Shown here piece by piece: positions 25,231 to 32,613 of a stretch of 38,073 bases of DNA. The translations under genes and the position numbers were made by a program. This DNA is from Butyrivibrio sp. AE3009 (GTDB lineage: Bacteria; Bacillota; Clostridia; Lachnospirales; Lachnospiraceae): assembly GCF_000420845.1 (NCBI RefSeq), contig NZ_ATVS01000034.1, forward strand, positions 1 through 38,073. The letters run 5' to 3'. Each line of letters opens with the position of its first letter. The stretch's first letter is position 1. The notes beneath the pieces were generated by a model. The model was not told where the DNA came from. It saw only the letters and a list, made by a program, of their open reading frames with translations, and did not search any database.

Positions 25231-25848
25231 ATGCCAAAAGGATCACCGGAAAGAACCGCAGCAAGAAAAGAAGAAATCATAAGTGCTTGCGAGAAGCTGT
25301 ATCAGACCATGAGCTTTAAAGATATTACTCTTAAAGAGATCGGGAATGAAACATCCTTCTCAAGACCGACAATATATAACTACTACCAGACAAAAGAGGA
25401 AATATTTTTGGCCCTTTTTGAGAGGGAGTACATTCGCTGGAATGAAGAATTACAATCTATTCTTCAGGAAAATGAGAAGCTTTCCAAGGAGCAGCTTGCA
25501 AACAAGCTTGCATCATCCATAGCAAACAGGCAGCAACTGCTAAAACTTCTCTCCATGAATAACTATGATATGGAGGAAAACAGCAGACCTGAACTTCTTA
25601 CATCTTTTAAGGTAGCTTATGGTGAGTCCATGAAGAATGTATGCAGGATAATCACAAAGTTCTGTCCGGAGAAATCGGTGCAGGAGATTCAGGATTTTAT
25701 ATATGTATTCTTCCCTTTTATGTTTGGTATTTATCCTTATACCGCAGTAACGGATAAACAGAGGGAAGCCATGAAACAGGCAAATGTGGACTATGTATAT
25801 CAGTCCATTTTTGAGATAACAAATAACTGCCTGCTGAAGCTTTTATAA
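25231..25848 (+). CDS. TetR/AcrR-family regulator of the redox cluster
   Basis: The protein has 205 residues. The N-terminal TetR DNA-binding domain (about 8-58) has recognition region LKEIGNETSFSRPTIYNYYQ. The C-terminal ligand domain has several aromatic residues near its end. The start at 25231 has CAGGAGA upstream; the frame stays open farther upstream but that part contains the second operator. It is followed 47 bp later by a flavin reductase-like gene. The twin operators imply autorepression, with induction probably by an electrophile or quinone-like compound judging from the reductases downstream; the inducer is inferred. Confidence 0.9.
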   Translation: MPKGSPERTAARKEEIISACEKLYQTMSFKDITLKEIGNETSFSRPTIYNYYQTKEEIFLALFEREYIRWNEELQSILQENEKLSKEQLANKLASSIANRQQLLKLLSMNNYDMEENSRPELLTSFKVAYGESMKNVCRIITKFCPEKSVQEIQDFIYVFFPFMFGIYPYTAVTDKQREAMKQANVDYVYQSIFEITNNCLLKLL

Positions 25849-25895
25849 AGCGAGGCAGACTAATAAAAACACTAATTTCAAGGAGGAAAACTAAT

Positions 25896-26438
25896 ATGGC
25901 AAAGAAAAATATCGGAGCAACACTTGCGTTATATCCATGCCCTGTGATCGTTGTTGGGGCAATGGTAAATGATAAACCCACATGGACTCTTGTTGCACAT
26001 GCGGGAACTGTGGCACACAGTCATCTGATGGTATCGTTGGTACAGGCACACTATATCAATAAGGGAATCCGTGAGAATAAAAAGCTTTCCGTAAATGTGG
26101 TAGATGAATCATGGCTTTCAAAAGCGGATAAGATGGGAACAATCAGCGGAAACAAAGAGGATAAGTCTGAGGCTTTTGCATGGACAATGGGCGAAAACGG
26201 AGCACCTATTATTGATGAAGCCAAGGTTTCTATCGAGTGTGAGGTTGATGGTAACTATGAACTTGAAAACTTCGACCACTTTATCTGCAAGATCCTTGCC
26301 ACCTATGCTGATGAAGCAGTTTTAAACGAGCAGGGCAAAATCAACTATCATACCTTTAAGCCGGTATTGTTTGAATTCCCGACCTATGAGTATTTCGTTA
26401 CCGGAGAAAAGGTCGGAAACTGTGGAAAGATGAACTGA
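25896..26438 (+). CDS. Flavin reductase-like (FMN-binding split-barrel) protein
   Basis: The protein has 180 residues and the flavin reductase-like split-barrel fold. It starts with a substrate-loop segment, TLALYPCPVIVVGAMVNDKP, continues with the core strand region (WTLVAHAGTVAH), and ends with a dimer-type tail (YFVTGEKVGNCGKMN). Anaerobe homologues bind FMN and pass electrons to small acceptors or act in detoxification. GGAGGAAAAC lies upstream. It shares a promoter with the TetR gene and ends in a strong terminator, so the two form a self-contained unit. Confidence 0.8.
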   Translation: MAKKNIGATLALYPCPVIVVGAMVNDKPTWTLVAHAGTVAHSHLMVSLVQAHYINKGIRENKKLSVNVVDESWLSKADKMGTISGNKEDKSEAFAWTMGENGAPIIDEAKVSIECEVDGNYELENFDHFICKILATYADEAVLNEQGKINYHTFKPVLFEFPTYEYFVTGEKVGNCGKMN

Positions 26439-26443
26439 TTTTT

Positions 26444-26479
26444 CAAGTCTCTGACCTTTTATGGTCAGAGGCTTGTTTT
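26444..26479 (+). terminator. Rho-independent terminator after the flavin reductase gene
   Basis: CAAGTCTCTGACC (26444-26456) pairs with GGTCAGAGGCTTG (26463-26475) over 13 positions with one G-T wobble and a 6-nt loop, followed by TTTT. Confidence 0.85.
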
Positions 26480-26500
26480 ATATAAGAAGAAAGGACAAAA

Positions 26501-26674
26501 ATGACAGGAAAAACTTTAGTGGCTGTTTTTTCAGCAAGCGGTGTAACTAAAAAAGTAGGAGAAGAGATTGCCCGTCATAAGAATGTAAAGGGTGATGTGA
26601 AGTGGGAAAAGGGTACACAGATCAATCGCCCGGATGAAGCCATCATTAAAAAGTGGCTTGATGAAGTACTGTAA
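26501..26674 (+). pseudogene. Internally deleted flavodoxin, 57 aa
   Basis: The frame begins MTGKTLVAVFSASGVTKKVG, which is the phosphate-binding loop and first helix of a flavodoxin. It then jumps to a segment resembling the flavodoxin C-terminus (VKWEKGTQINRPDEAIIKKW). Flavodoxins of this group have about 150-180 residues, so roughly 100 central residues, including the isoalloxazine-binding loops, are missing without breaking the frame. It has AGAAAGGA upstream and lies 18 bp before the aldo/keto reductase gene. It cannot bind FMN normally. It may be a relic or a translated spacer for the next gene. Confidence 0.75.
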
Positions 26675-26692
26675 ACGGAAAGGAGTCAGGCA

Positions 26693-27748
26693 ATGAAATA
26701 TACAAAACTTGGAAATTCTGATTTGAATGTATCCCGTATCTGTATGGGCTGTATGGGATTTGGTGATGCCCAAAAAGGACAGCATAGCTGGACTATTGAT
26801 GAGGAACATTCCAGAGAAATTATAAAGAGAGGTCTTGATCTTGGAGTTAATTTCTATGATACGGCGATAGCATACCAGAGCGGAACCAGTGAGCAGTACG
26901 TAGGACGTGCACTTAGAGATTTTGCAAAGCGCAAGGATGTGGTTGTTGCGACCAAATTTCTTCCGAGAACACCGGAAGAGATAGAAAAGGGAATTACCGG
27001 TCAGCAGCATATAGAAAATATGATAAACACTAGCCTTCAGAATCTTGGAATGGACTATGTGGATCTGTATATCTATCACATGTGGGATTGGAATACAGAT
27101 ATCTACGATATTATGGATGGCTTGAACCGTATCGTAAAAGCAGGCAAGGCAAGGTACATCGGCATTTCAAACTGCTTTGCTTGGCAGATTGCAAAGGCTA
27201 ATGCTCTGGCAGAAAAAGAAGGATTTGCTAAGTTTGTTTCAATCCAGGGGCATTATAATCTGATCTTCCGTGAAGAAGAGCGTGAGATGGTGCCTTATTG
27301 TGAAGAAGAGAATATCGCACTCACTCCGTACAGTGCGCTGGCAAGTGGAAGACTATCCAGAAAGCCCGGTGAGGGAGATACCAAGAGAGCTGCTGAGGAT
27401 GCATATGCAAAGTTTAAGTATGATGCTACAGCGGAGCAAGATGCTGTGATCATAGGTCGTGTAGCAGAGCTTGCTGAGAAACACGGTGTTACCATGACGG
27501 AAGTATCACTGGCATGGCTTCTTACCAAAGTGACATCGCCGGTAGTTGGAGCGACTAAGTTTCATCATATAGAAGGGGCTGCAAAAGCGGTGGATTTGGA
27601 ACTGACTGACGAAGAGCTTACTTACCTTGAAGAGCCATATGTGCCTCATCCGCTTGCAGGAGTCATGGCACAGAATAAAAGAACTGATGCATCAAAGAAA
27701 CATGTTTGGACTACAGGTGCACAGAAAATATTAGGAGGCGAGAAATAA
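26693..27748 (+). CDS. Aldo/keto reductase
   Basis: The protein has 351 residues and the aldo/keto reductase TIM-barrel fold. The catalytic tetrad is complete: Asp56 and Tyr61 (NFYDTAIAYQSG), Lys88 (VVVATKF) and His129 (DLYIYHM). NADPH-site motifs include GISN and the C-terminal VVGATKFHHIEGAAKAV. The N-terminus KYTKLGNSDLNVSRICMGCM is that of the AKR11/YhdN-type group. The start at 26693 has AAAGGAG upstream. It is separated from the next gene by a single base, so the two are surely co-expressed. It probably reduces reactive aldehydes or ketones in the cytoplasm. Confidence 0.93.
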   Translation: MKYTKLGNSDLNVSRICMGCMGFGDAQKGQHSWTIDEEHSREIIKRGLDLGVNFYDTAIAYQSGTSEQYVGRALRDFAKRKDVVVATKFLPRTPEEIEKGITGQQHIENMINTSLQNLGMDYVDLYIYHMWDWNTDIYDIMDGLNRIVKAGKARYIGISNCFAWQIAKANALAEKEGFAKFVSIQGHYNLIFREEEREMVPYCEEENIALTPYSALASGRLSRKPGEGDTKRAAEDAYAKFKYDATAEQDAVIIGRVAELAEKHGVTMTEVSLAWLLTKVTSPVVGATKFHHIEGAAKAVDLELTDEELTYLEEPYVPHPLAGVMAQNKRTDASKKHVWTTGAQKILGGEK

Positions 27749-27749
27749 G

Positions 27750-28505
27750 ATGGCAGAAAAAATCGTACAAACCGCAGGAAGAGAGCAGCTTGGAGAATTT
27801 GCACCAATGTTCGCACATTTAAATGATGACGTATTATTTGGTGAGGTATGGAATGAAGAAGCCATTGATGTGAAGACCAAATGTATTATTACAGTGGTTT
27901 CGCTTATGGCTTCAGGTATCACAGACTCATCGCTTTCATATCACCTTCAGAATGCAAAGGCGCATGGTGTAAGCAAAGAAGAGATAGCTGCAATCATAAC
28001 CCATGCTACCATGTATGTAGGATGGCCTAAAGGATGGGCGGTATTCCGTCTTGCTAAAGAAGTATGGAATGAGGAAGTACCTGAACTGACAGAAAAGGAC
28101 AGATACCAGAATACTATTTGCTTCCCTATAGGCGAAGAGAATCCTTATGGGCAGTTTTTTGTAGGGCAGAGCTATCTGGCTCCCGTTTCTATAGAGCAGG
28201 TGCCAGTCTTCAACGTGACTTTTGAGCCGGGATGCCGTAATAACTGGCACATTCATCATGCAAAGAATGGTGGCGGTCAGATGCTGATCTGCATCGGAGG
28301 AAGAGGATATTATCAGGAATGGGGTAAAGATCCAGTGGAGATGACTCCCGGTAAAGTAATAAACATTCCTGCTGAAGTTAAGCATTGGCACGGAGCAGCA
28401 CCGGATTCATGGTTCTCTCATCTTGCGATTGAGGTTGCCGGGGAAGAAACAAGCAACGAGTGGCTGGAAGCCGTGTCAGATGAAGACTATGGCAAACTGA
28501 AATAG
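27750..28505 (+). CDS. Carboxymuconolactone decarboxylase-like/cupin fusion protein
   Basis: The protein has 251 residues. Residues about 1-115 form a carboxymuconolactone decarboxylase (CMD/AhpD-like) helical domain with DVKTKCIITVVSLMASG and HLQNAKAHGVSKEEI. It lacks the CxxC of AhpD peroxidases. Residues about 135-245 are a cupin barrel with metal-type histidines in WHIHHAKNGG and a second motif in HWHGAAPD. Such fusions are common beside aldo/keto reductases and flavodoxins in gut Clostridia, and their substrate is unknown. It follows the reductase by one base with the ribosome site (GGAGGCGAG) inside that gene's end. Confidence 0.88.
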   Translation: MAEKIVQTAGREQLGEFAPMFAHLNDDVLFGEVWNEEAIDVKTKCIITVVSLMASGITDSSLSYHLQNAKAHGVSKEEIAAIITHATMYVGWPKGWAVFRLAKEVWNEEVPELTEKDRYQNTICFPIGEENPYGQFFVGQSYLAPVSIEQVPVFNVTFEPGCRNNWHIHHAKNGGGQMLICIGGRGYYQEWGKDPVEMTPGKVINIPAEVKHWHGAAPDSWFSHLAIEVAGEETSNEWLEAVSDEDYGKLK

Positions 28506-28519
28506 AAAGGTGACGCAAA

Positions 28520-28960
28520 ATGAAGAAAAAGAATAGTGGATGTCTGTATGACCGTCCTCTTATTATGTCTGATGGCTTATCAGGTTACAGGCGAAGCATT
28601 GCATGAGTGGTCATGCAGTACCTTTTCTGTATGGAATGACGAAGGTTTCCTTTGCCAGAAGGATGCATCTGTCCATGTCACACTGGGCATTTGTACTTAT
28701 GGGACTGCATCTTGGAATGCATATTCCGGTAATGTTTGCAAGGCTACGGCTTACAGATAAGTTGAAGACGGTGATATCTGCAGCATTATGTGTTGTGGCT
28801 GGCATTGGATTGTTTTTATTCATTAGGAACGGAATGCCGGATTATCTTTTTTTCCGTGTTCCCTTTGCTTTCCTTGATTATGAGAAGGCAGGAATATTGG
28901 TATTTGTTGAAAATGCCCTAATGCTTTTATTCTGGGGATTTATTGTCCGGATTCCGGTTG
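28520..28960 (+). pseudogene. Broken DUF4405 membrane protein gene
   Basis: ATG 28520 follows AAAGGTG, but the frame MKKKNSGCLYD stops at once. The expected DUF4405 sequence continues in a second frame from 28536 (MDVCMTVLLLCLMAYQVTGE, then ALHEW) and in a third from about 28603 (SGHAVPFLYG, RRMHLSMSHWAFVLMG, FLDYEKAGILVF). The conserved membrane segment normally between ALHEW and SGHAV, about 50 residues, is absent. The junction lies on ATGAGTGG, which reads as HEW in one frame and MSG in the other. DUF4405 proteins are multi-helix, cytochrome b561-like membrane proteins. With a frameshift and a deletion this copy is dead. Confidence 0.7.
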
Positions 28961-29110
28961 CGATGATATTAAAAAAACATTTTTGGACTTAGTGGTGTTT
29001 GGATGGCTTTTTTGGTAAGTCATATAGTCAGTGCCATCTTTGGGCTGATTATATACAAGCTTAATACCATTGAAAAAACATCTGTTGACATGAAGTATTC
29101 TGAGGTATAA
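28945..29110 (+). pseudogene. C-terminal fragment of a MATE-type efflux protein
   Basis: From about 28945 the sequence reads IVRIPVAMILK. After a shift at the A7 run (28971-28977) it continues FGLSGVWMAFLVSHIVSAIF and GLIIYK, ending at TAA 29108. This resembles the last helices of MATE (multidrug and toxin extrusion) transporters. Removing one A would join the parts in frame. No other MATE sequence is present, so this is a leftover end fused to the decayed DUF4405 gene. The assignment rests on a short segment. Confidence 0.45.
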
Positions 29111-29113
29111 TAT
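29085..29113 (+). promoter_or_regulatory. Promoter of the polyferredoxin-padR-flavodoxin operon
   Basis: TTGACA (29085-29090) is followed by TATAAT (29106-29111, 15-nt spacer) or TAATAT (29108-29113, 17-nt spacer). It overlaps the end of the MATE remnant. Confidence 0.6.
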
Positions 29114-29143
29114 ATATCAAAATGATATATCTAATTGATATAT
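29112..29143. promoter_or_regulatory. Likely PadR operator
   Basis: ATATATCA-AAA-TGATATAT (29112-29130) is a perfect 8+3+8 inverted repeat lying at the -10/+1 region. Another half-site, TGATATAT, follows at 29136-29143. A padR gene is the second gene of the operon, so autorepression is likely. Confidence 0.65.
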
Positions 29144-29158
29144 GCGAAGGAGTGTTCA

Positions 29159-29890
29159 ATGAAGCGTCAGACAATAAGAAGAACGATTATTTTCATGTCA
29201 TTCCTGCTGTTTCCAATAACAGCGTGGTACTTTTCACCATACCTGATAATCATGGCAGCATCAGAACATATCATGAACGGAAGCTTTATAGTCTTTATGA
29301 GCTTGCTTATTTTTTCGGTGTTCTTTGGACGTGCCTTTTGCGGATATCTCTGTCCGGCAGGAGGGCTACAGGAATGTGTAGCAAGATGCAATGATAAGTC
29401 CGCGAAGCAGGGCTGGAGGAATAAGATTAAATACGTTATCTGGATACTGTGGATCTCCGCTATAGTTGTGACTTTCATCCTCGGGAAAAACCATGTAACC
29501 ATAGATCCGTTTTTCATGACAGATCACGGTATTTCAGTGACAGAAATACATAACTATATTGTCTATTACGGAGTACTTCTGATATTGGTTCTTCCGTCAC
29601 TGATACATGGAAGGAGAGCAACATGCCATTATCTTTGCTGGATGGCGCCATTTATGGTGATTGGGAGCAGCATAGGTCGTTTTCTTCATGTCCCCCAGCT
29701 TCATGTTGAAGCATCTGCAGCGGACTGTATTTCATGTAACAGGTGTTCAAGGGCTTGTCCAATGGGGCTTGACGTCGCACATATGGCAAAGGAAGGCAGC
29801 AATTCAAAGTGCACCGAGTGCATATTGTGCGGAGCTTGTGTTGATGAATGTCCGAAAAAAGTTCTAAAATACTGTTGGAGGTGGAAATAA
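29159..29890 (+). CDS. Membrane polyferredoxin, NapH/CcoG-like 4Fe-4S protein
   Basis: The protein has 243 residues. Membrane helices lie at about 8-30, 37-58, 90-108 and 135-150. The NapH-type motif FGRAFCGYLCPAGGLQE supplies Cys61 and Cys65, and TCHYLCW supplies Cys156 and Cys160. Two ferredoxin clusters follow near the C-terminus: Cys190, 193, 196 and 200, then Cys221, 224, 227 and 231. Proteins of this type carry electrons across or along the membrane to reductases. The start at 29159 has AAGGAG upstream. Its stop overlaps the padR start (TAATG). Together with the downstream flavodoxin it suggests a small electron-transfer unit. Confidence 0.88.
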   Translation: MKRQTIRRTIIFMSFLLFPITAWYFSPYLIIMAASEHIMNGSFIVFMSLLIFSVFFGRAFCGYLCPAGGLQECVARCNDKSAKQGWRNKIKYVIWILWISAIVVTFILGKNHVTIDPFFMTDHGISVTEIHNYIVYYGVLLILVLPSLIHGRRATCHYLCWMAPFMVIGSSIGRFLHVPQLHVEASAADCISCNRCSRACPMGLDVAHMAKEGSNSKCTECILCGACVDECPKKVLKYCWRWK

Positions 29891-30426
29891 TGGCCAAAGA
29901 CAGAAAGATAGACATGGTGATTCTGGGCTTGTTATCCCATGATGATCTGACCGGATATGATATAAAAAAACAGATCGACGGAAGTATAAGGTTCTTCTGG
30001 AAGGGAAGCTTTGGTAGCATTTATCCCGCTCTTGCGGAACTGGAAAAACAGGGCAGCGTAAGGCGTCTTAAGGGTAATGACAGTGGCGGCCGGGAGAAGA
30101 TCATTTACAGCATTACCGGTCAGGGAAAAGAGATACTCAGAGCATGGGTAAGAGACGAGAAGGCAAGCAACGATCTTAAATATGAGACTTTGATGAAACT
30201 GTTTTTCGGAGGGGTTGAAAGTAAAGAGACAGCACTTAGGAATATAGAAGTCTTTGAAGAACAGATAAAGGCTGACCTTAAGGTATTACAGGTATATAAG
30301 GCTAATATTGAAAAAGCACTTGATGAAGAAGATCATGTTTATTTCTATCTTACGATACTGTTTGGAATAGAAACCTATGAGGCATATTTGAAATGGTGCA
30401 ACAAAGCAAGAAAGGTTCTGGCATGA
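29890..30426 (+). CDS. PadR-family transcriptional regulator
   Basis: The protein has 178 residues. A winged-helix PadR domain (about 7-85) reads ILGLLSHDDLTGYDIKKQI, then FGSIYPALAELEKQG and a beta-wing. A Vir_C/PadR helical C-terminal domain (about 92-175) follows, for dimerisation. The start at 29890 overlaps the preceding stop and has TGGAGG upstream. It is flanked by the polyferredoxin and flavodoxin genes with overlapping stop/start codons, so all three share one transcript. It probably binds the ATATATCA palindrome upstream of the operon. The ligand is unknown; phenolics or redox-active compounds are typical for the family. Confidence 0.92.
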   Translation: MAKDRKIDMVILGLLSHDDLTGYDIKKQIDGSIRFFWKGSFGSIYPALAELEKQGSVRRLKGNDSGGREKIIYSITGQGKEILRAWVRDEKASNDLKYETLMKLFFGGVESKETALRNIEVFEEQIKADLKVLQVYKANIEKALDEEDHVYFYLTILFGIETYEAYLKWCNKARKVLA

Positions 30427-30905
30427 AAAGGATTATAATTTATTTCTCATTAGAAGGTAACACAGAGTATATAGCAGATGAACTGGCAAAGGTACTTCCA
30501 GCAGATAAATTAAAACTTGTTCCAAAGAAAGCGTATTCGACCAGTGGATTCTCAAAGTTTTTCTGGGGTGGGAAGAGTGCTGTTATGGCAGAAAAGCCCG
30601 AGCTTGAGGCATACGATCTGGACGTGTCAGCTTATGATGAGATTATTTTTGGGTTTCCTGTTTGGGCAGGAACGTTCACGCCTCCGCTTCGGACGTTTAT
30701 TTTGGAGAATAACGAGAACTTGAAAAATAAGACTATAGCTGCATTTGCCTGCCAAAGCGGTTCCGGGGCAGAGAGAGCTTTTTCTAAGCTAAAGGACTGC
30801 ATTGGAATCACCAGCTTTGCCGCGACTGCGATTTTCATTGATCCGAAAGATAAACCTTCAGAAGATAATACGCATAGACTCAGCGAGTTTTGTCAGATGC
30901 TATAG
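30423..30905 (+). CDS. Flavodoxin family protein
   Basis: The protein has 160 residues. MKRIIIYFSLEGNTEYIADEL provides the FMN phosphate loop (SLEGNTE), FGFPVWAGTFTPPLRTF is the aromatic isoalloxazine loop, and ACQSGSGAERAF is the third FMN-contact segment. Unlike the deleted copy at 26501, this one is complete. Its ATG overlaps the padR stop (ATGA). It would carry electrons in the cytoplasm, perhaps with the polyferredoxin encoded in the same operon. A rho-independent terminator follows. Confidence 0.9.
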   Translation: MKRIIIYFSLEGNTEYIADELAKVLPADKLKLVPKKAYSTSGFSKFFWGGKSAVMAEKPELEAYDLDVSAYDEIIFGFPVWAGTFTPPLRTFILENNENLKNKTIAAFACQSGSGAERAFSKLKDCIGITSFAATAIFIDPKDKPSEDNTHRLSEFCQML

Positions 30906-30923
30906 CAGAATTTTAAGTAGTGT

Positions 30924-30962
30924 AAAACAGACCTATATCCGTATAAAGGTAGGTCTGTTTTT
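30924..30962 (+). terminator. Rho-independent terminator after the flavodoxin gene
   Basis: AAAACAGACCTA (30924-30935) pairs perfectly with TAGGTCTGTTTT (30950-30961), leaving a 14-nt loop and a T run, and closes the polyferredoxin operon. Confidence 0.85.
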
Positions 30963-31006
30963 GGTTTTAAGATAATATGAAATCAGGAGAAATAAAGAGG
31001 AGAATG

Positions 31007-31468
31007 ATGATAAAAACAGAAAGAATAAAGATATATCCCGCTAGTAGAGAGCAGATGGAAAGAATAATCCAGGCGGAAAAGGATGATGAGCTTAAGAAGG
31101 CATATGGTGAAATGCTGGAGGGGTGCCTTACGCATCCGGATCAGTGGGACTGGTATGCCATGTGGATGATTGAAAAGACAGATGGAACACATATCGGAGA
31201 TCTGTGTTTCAAGGGGCTTGAGGAGAAAAATCCTGAAATCGGATACGGAATTTTAGATGAGTTTCAGGGACATGGCTATGCAACAGAGGCTGTGAGCCTG
31301 GCAATAAAATGGGCATTTGAACATCCGGAAATAGTGGCTGTTGAGGCAGAGACAGATCCTGACAATGCGGCGTCGCAAAGAGTGCTGATGAAATGTGGAT
31401 TTGTAGCTAATGGAGAAATTGGAGAAGAGGGACCCAGGTTTATTGTTTATAAGGAGCAGGGCAAATGA
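31007..31468 (+). CDS. GNAT acetyltransferase (RimJ/RimL type)
   Basis: The protein has 153 residues and a single GNAT domain: IEKTDGTHIGDLCFKG (strands 3-4), IGYGILDEFQGHGYATEAV with the acetyl-CoA P-loop (about 78-96), and AASQRVLMKCGFVANGE at the end. The start at 31007 is chosen for its spacing to AAAGAGG; 31004 and 30977 are in-frame alternatives. The substrate is unknown; family members acetylate protein N-termini, antibiotics or small amines. The next reading frame begins at its stop codon (ATGA). Confidence 0.88.
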   Translation: MIKTERIKIYPASREQMERIIQAEKDDELKKAYGEMLEGCLTHPDQWDWYAMWMIEKTDGTHIGDLCFKGLEEKNPEIGYGILDEFQGHGYATEAVSLAIKWAFEHPEIVAVEAETDPDNAASQRVLMKCGFVANGEIGEEGPRFIVYKEQGK

Positions 31469-31700
31469 ATTTCAAGAAATTTGTAAAATCTATCCGCCAG
31501 ATAAGTGGATGATAGAAGCCGGACACCCGCCGGTGAAGGCATGGTACAAGATACAGGATATGGCCTATGAAAAAAAACTTATAAAAGAAGCGTTTATCGG
31601 TCCTTGTAAGGTGATGTTTTTTGATATATGGTCAGTAGTTTCTTTATATGAAAAAGAATTAAAGCGCGATCCATATGGACTATGGGGGTTACGGAGATGA
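31465..31700 (+). pseudogene. Small unknown gene, apparently frameshifted near its start
   Basis: An open frame with good protein character covers about 31470-31700 (FQEICKIYPPDKWMIEAGHP, then PVKAWYKIQDMAYEKK and a Trp-rich tail). It has no start at the expected place. ATG 31465, which overlaps the preceding stop as ATGA, is one frame off; a single extra base in the T run after the second codon would give MNFQEICKIYPP. It may begin instead at an internal ATG (31509) or inside the preceding gene. I do not recognise the family. A sequencing error is possible. Confidence 0.45.
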
Positions 31701-31741
31701 TTTTGGAGGAGCGAACTATTAATCTACAAATTGATGTGATT

Positions 31742-31783
31742 GAGCCATTTGACAGAATAATTGCTGTAAGATGGCTCTTTTTT
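31742..31783 (+). terminator. Rho-independent terminator
   Basis: GAGCCAT (31742-31748) pairs with ATGGCTC (31771-31777). Inside it ACAG pairs with CTGT. Six T follow. It ends the GNAT/unknown unit. Confidence 0.75.
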
Positions 31784-31823
31784 CTGATATATTAGAACTA
31801 TGTCATCGTTGGCGGAGGGAAAA

Positions 31824-31910
31824 ATGGTATTTGGGGAAATATCTATTAAGGATAAGCTTGGAAGAACAATAATACTTAGAAATGCCAGACCGGAGGATGC
31901 TGGAAGATGA
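31824..31910 (+). pseudogene. N-terminal remnant of a GNAT acetyltransferase
   Basis: ATG 31824 follows the strong site GGCGGAGGG. It opens MVFGEISIKDKLGRTIILRN then ARPEDA, a typical start of a GNAT protein, and terminates after 28 residues. The rest of the domain is missing and the sequence passes directly into a HAD-like fragment in another frame. Confidence 0.5.
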
Positions 31911-32073
31911 AATTAATAATATTGAGTGGCTCTTTTTTGATGTTGGCTCAACTTTGGTAAGTGAAGAAAAACCTTTTTTTCATAGGCTTCATGAAATTGC
32001 TGAAGTATGGGATAAAAGCATTGTTCCGGATGATCAGTATTTATATAAAAGGCCAGAATACAATTGTGACTAA
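31882..32073 (+). pseudogene. N-terminal remnant of a HAD-like hydrolase
   Basis: The frame reads NNIEWLFFDVGSTLVSEEKP, then FFHRLHEIAEVW, matching the first strand and DxG(S/T)L/V motif of HAD phosphatases. It stops after 63 codons where a HAD protein needs about 200, with none of the later motifs. Together with the preceding fragment it marks the join of two deletions. It could be translated but not active. Confidence 0.5.
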
Positions 32074-32085
32074 AGGAAGTAAATC

Positions 32086-32613
32086 ATGTATCTGTATCAT
32101 TACTATGATAAACGCACAGGCCCATGCAAGCGTATAACGTTATTACCTGATGAGGAATCAAAGGCCTTGCTGGATCAAATCCGTCTTGAGAGACCTGATT
32201 CGATGTGTGCCAAAAGAGATGACTCATATGTTGATAAGAGAAAGAAATGTGAGGCAAAGCTGAAAGAAGCATTTTTAGCTAAAGGAGGACTCATAGAGAT
32301 AGATAGTCCGTACTATTTTGTTGTTGAGCATAGTCCGTGGCTTTATTCATGGTATGAGCAGCCGGATTTTATTAAGATTCCTGCTTCAGAGATAGACCTT
32401 CGATATGTTTCTTTTACGTATGGTGATTCAATGCCGACATTTGCAGTTCAAGACGGTAAGGAATATCGCGGGCAAGTATACACTTATGATGAAATCCTTA
32501 AGATTATCGATAAGTATGGTTTGCCGCAGAATTGGAATGATGATGGTGCCCATGGTCCGGAACGCTATATAGAGGTTCATATTTGGAAAAAAAGATTTGA
32601 TGGAGAAAGTTAA
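32086..32613 (+). CDS. Conserved protein of unknown function, 175 aa
   Basis: The protein has 175 residues with an aromatic N-terminus (MYLYHYYDKRTGPCKRITLL) that I have seen in uncharacterised Lachnospiraceae proteins, without a known function. A mixed charged region follows, and the C-terminal half carries FVVEHSPWLYSWYEQPDF and VSFTYGDSMPTF. No membrane helix, signal peptide or catalytic motif is evident. The start at 32086 has AAAGGAAG upstream. Its stop overlaps the next start (TAATG), so it is translationally coupled to the NUDIX-fusion gene and may work with it. Confidence 0.75.
   Translation: MYLYHYYDKRTGPCKRITLLPDEESKALLDQIRLERPDSMCAKRDDSYVDKRKKCEAKLKEAFLAKGGLIEIDSPYYFVVEHSPWLYSWYEQPDFIKIPASEIDLRYVSFTYGDSMPTFAVQDGKEYRGQVYTYDEILKIIDKYGLPQNWNDDGAHGPERYIEVHIWKKRFDGES

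Noticed and set aside
29122..29394. A plus-strand frame of 90 codons overlapping the start of the polyferredoxin gene.
   Set aside because: It is in the wrong frame over a gene with clear 4Fe-4S motifs, and begins inside the PadR operator.
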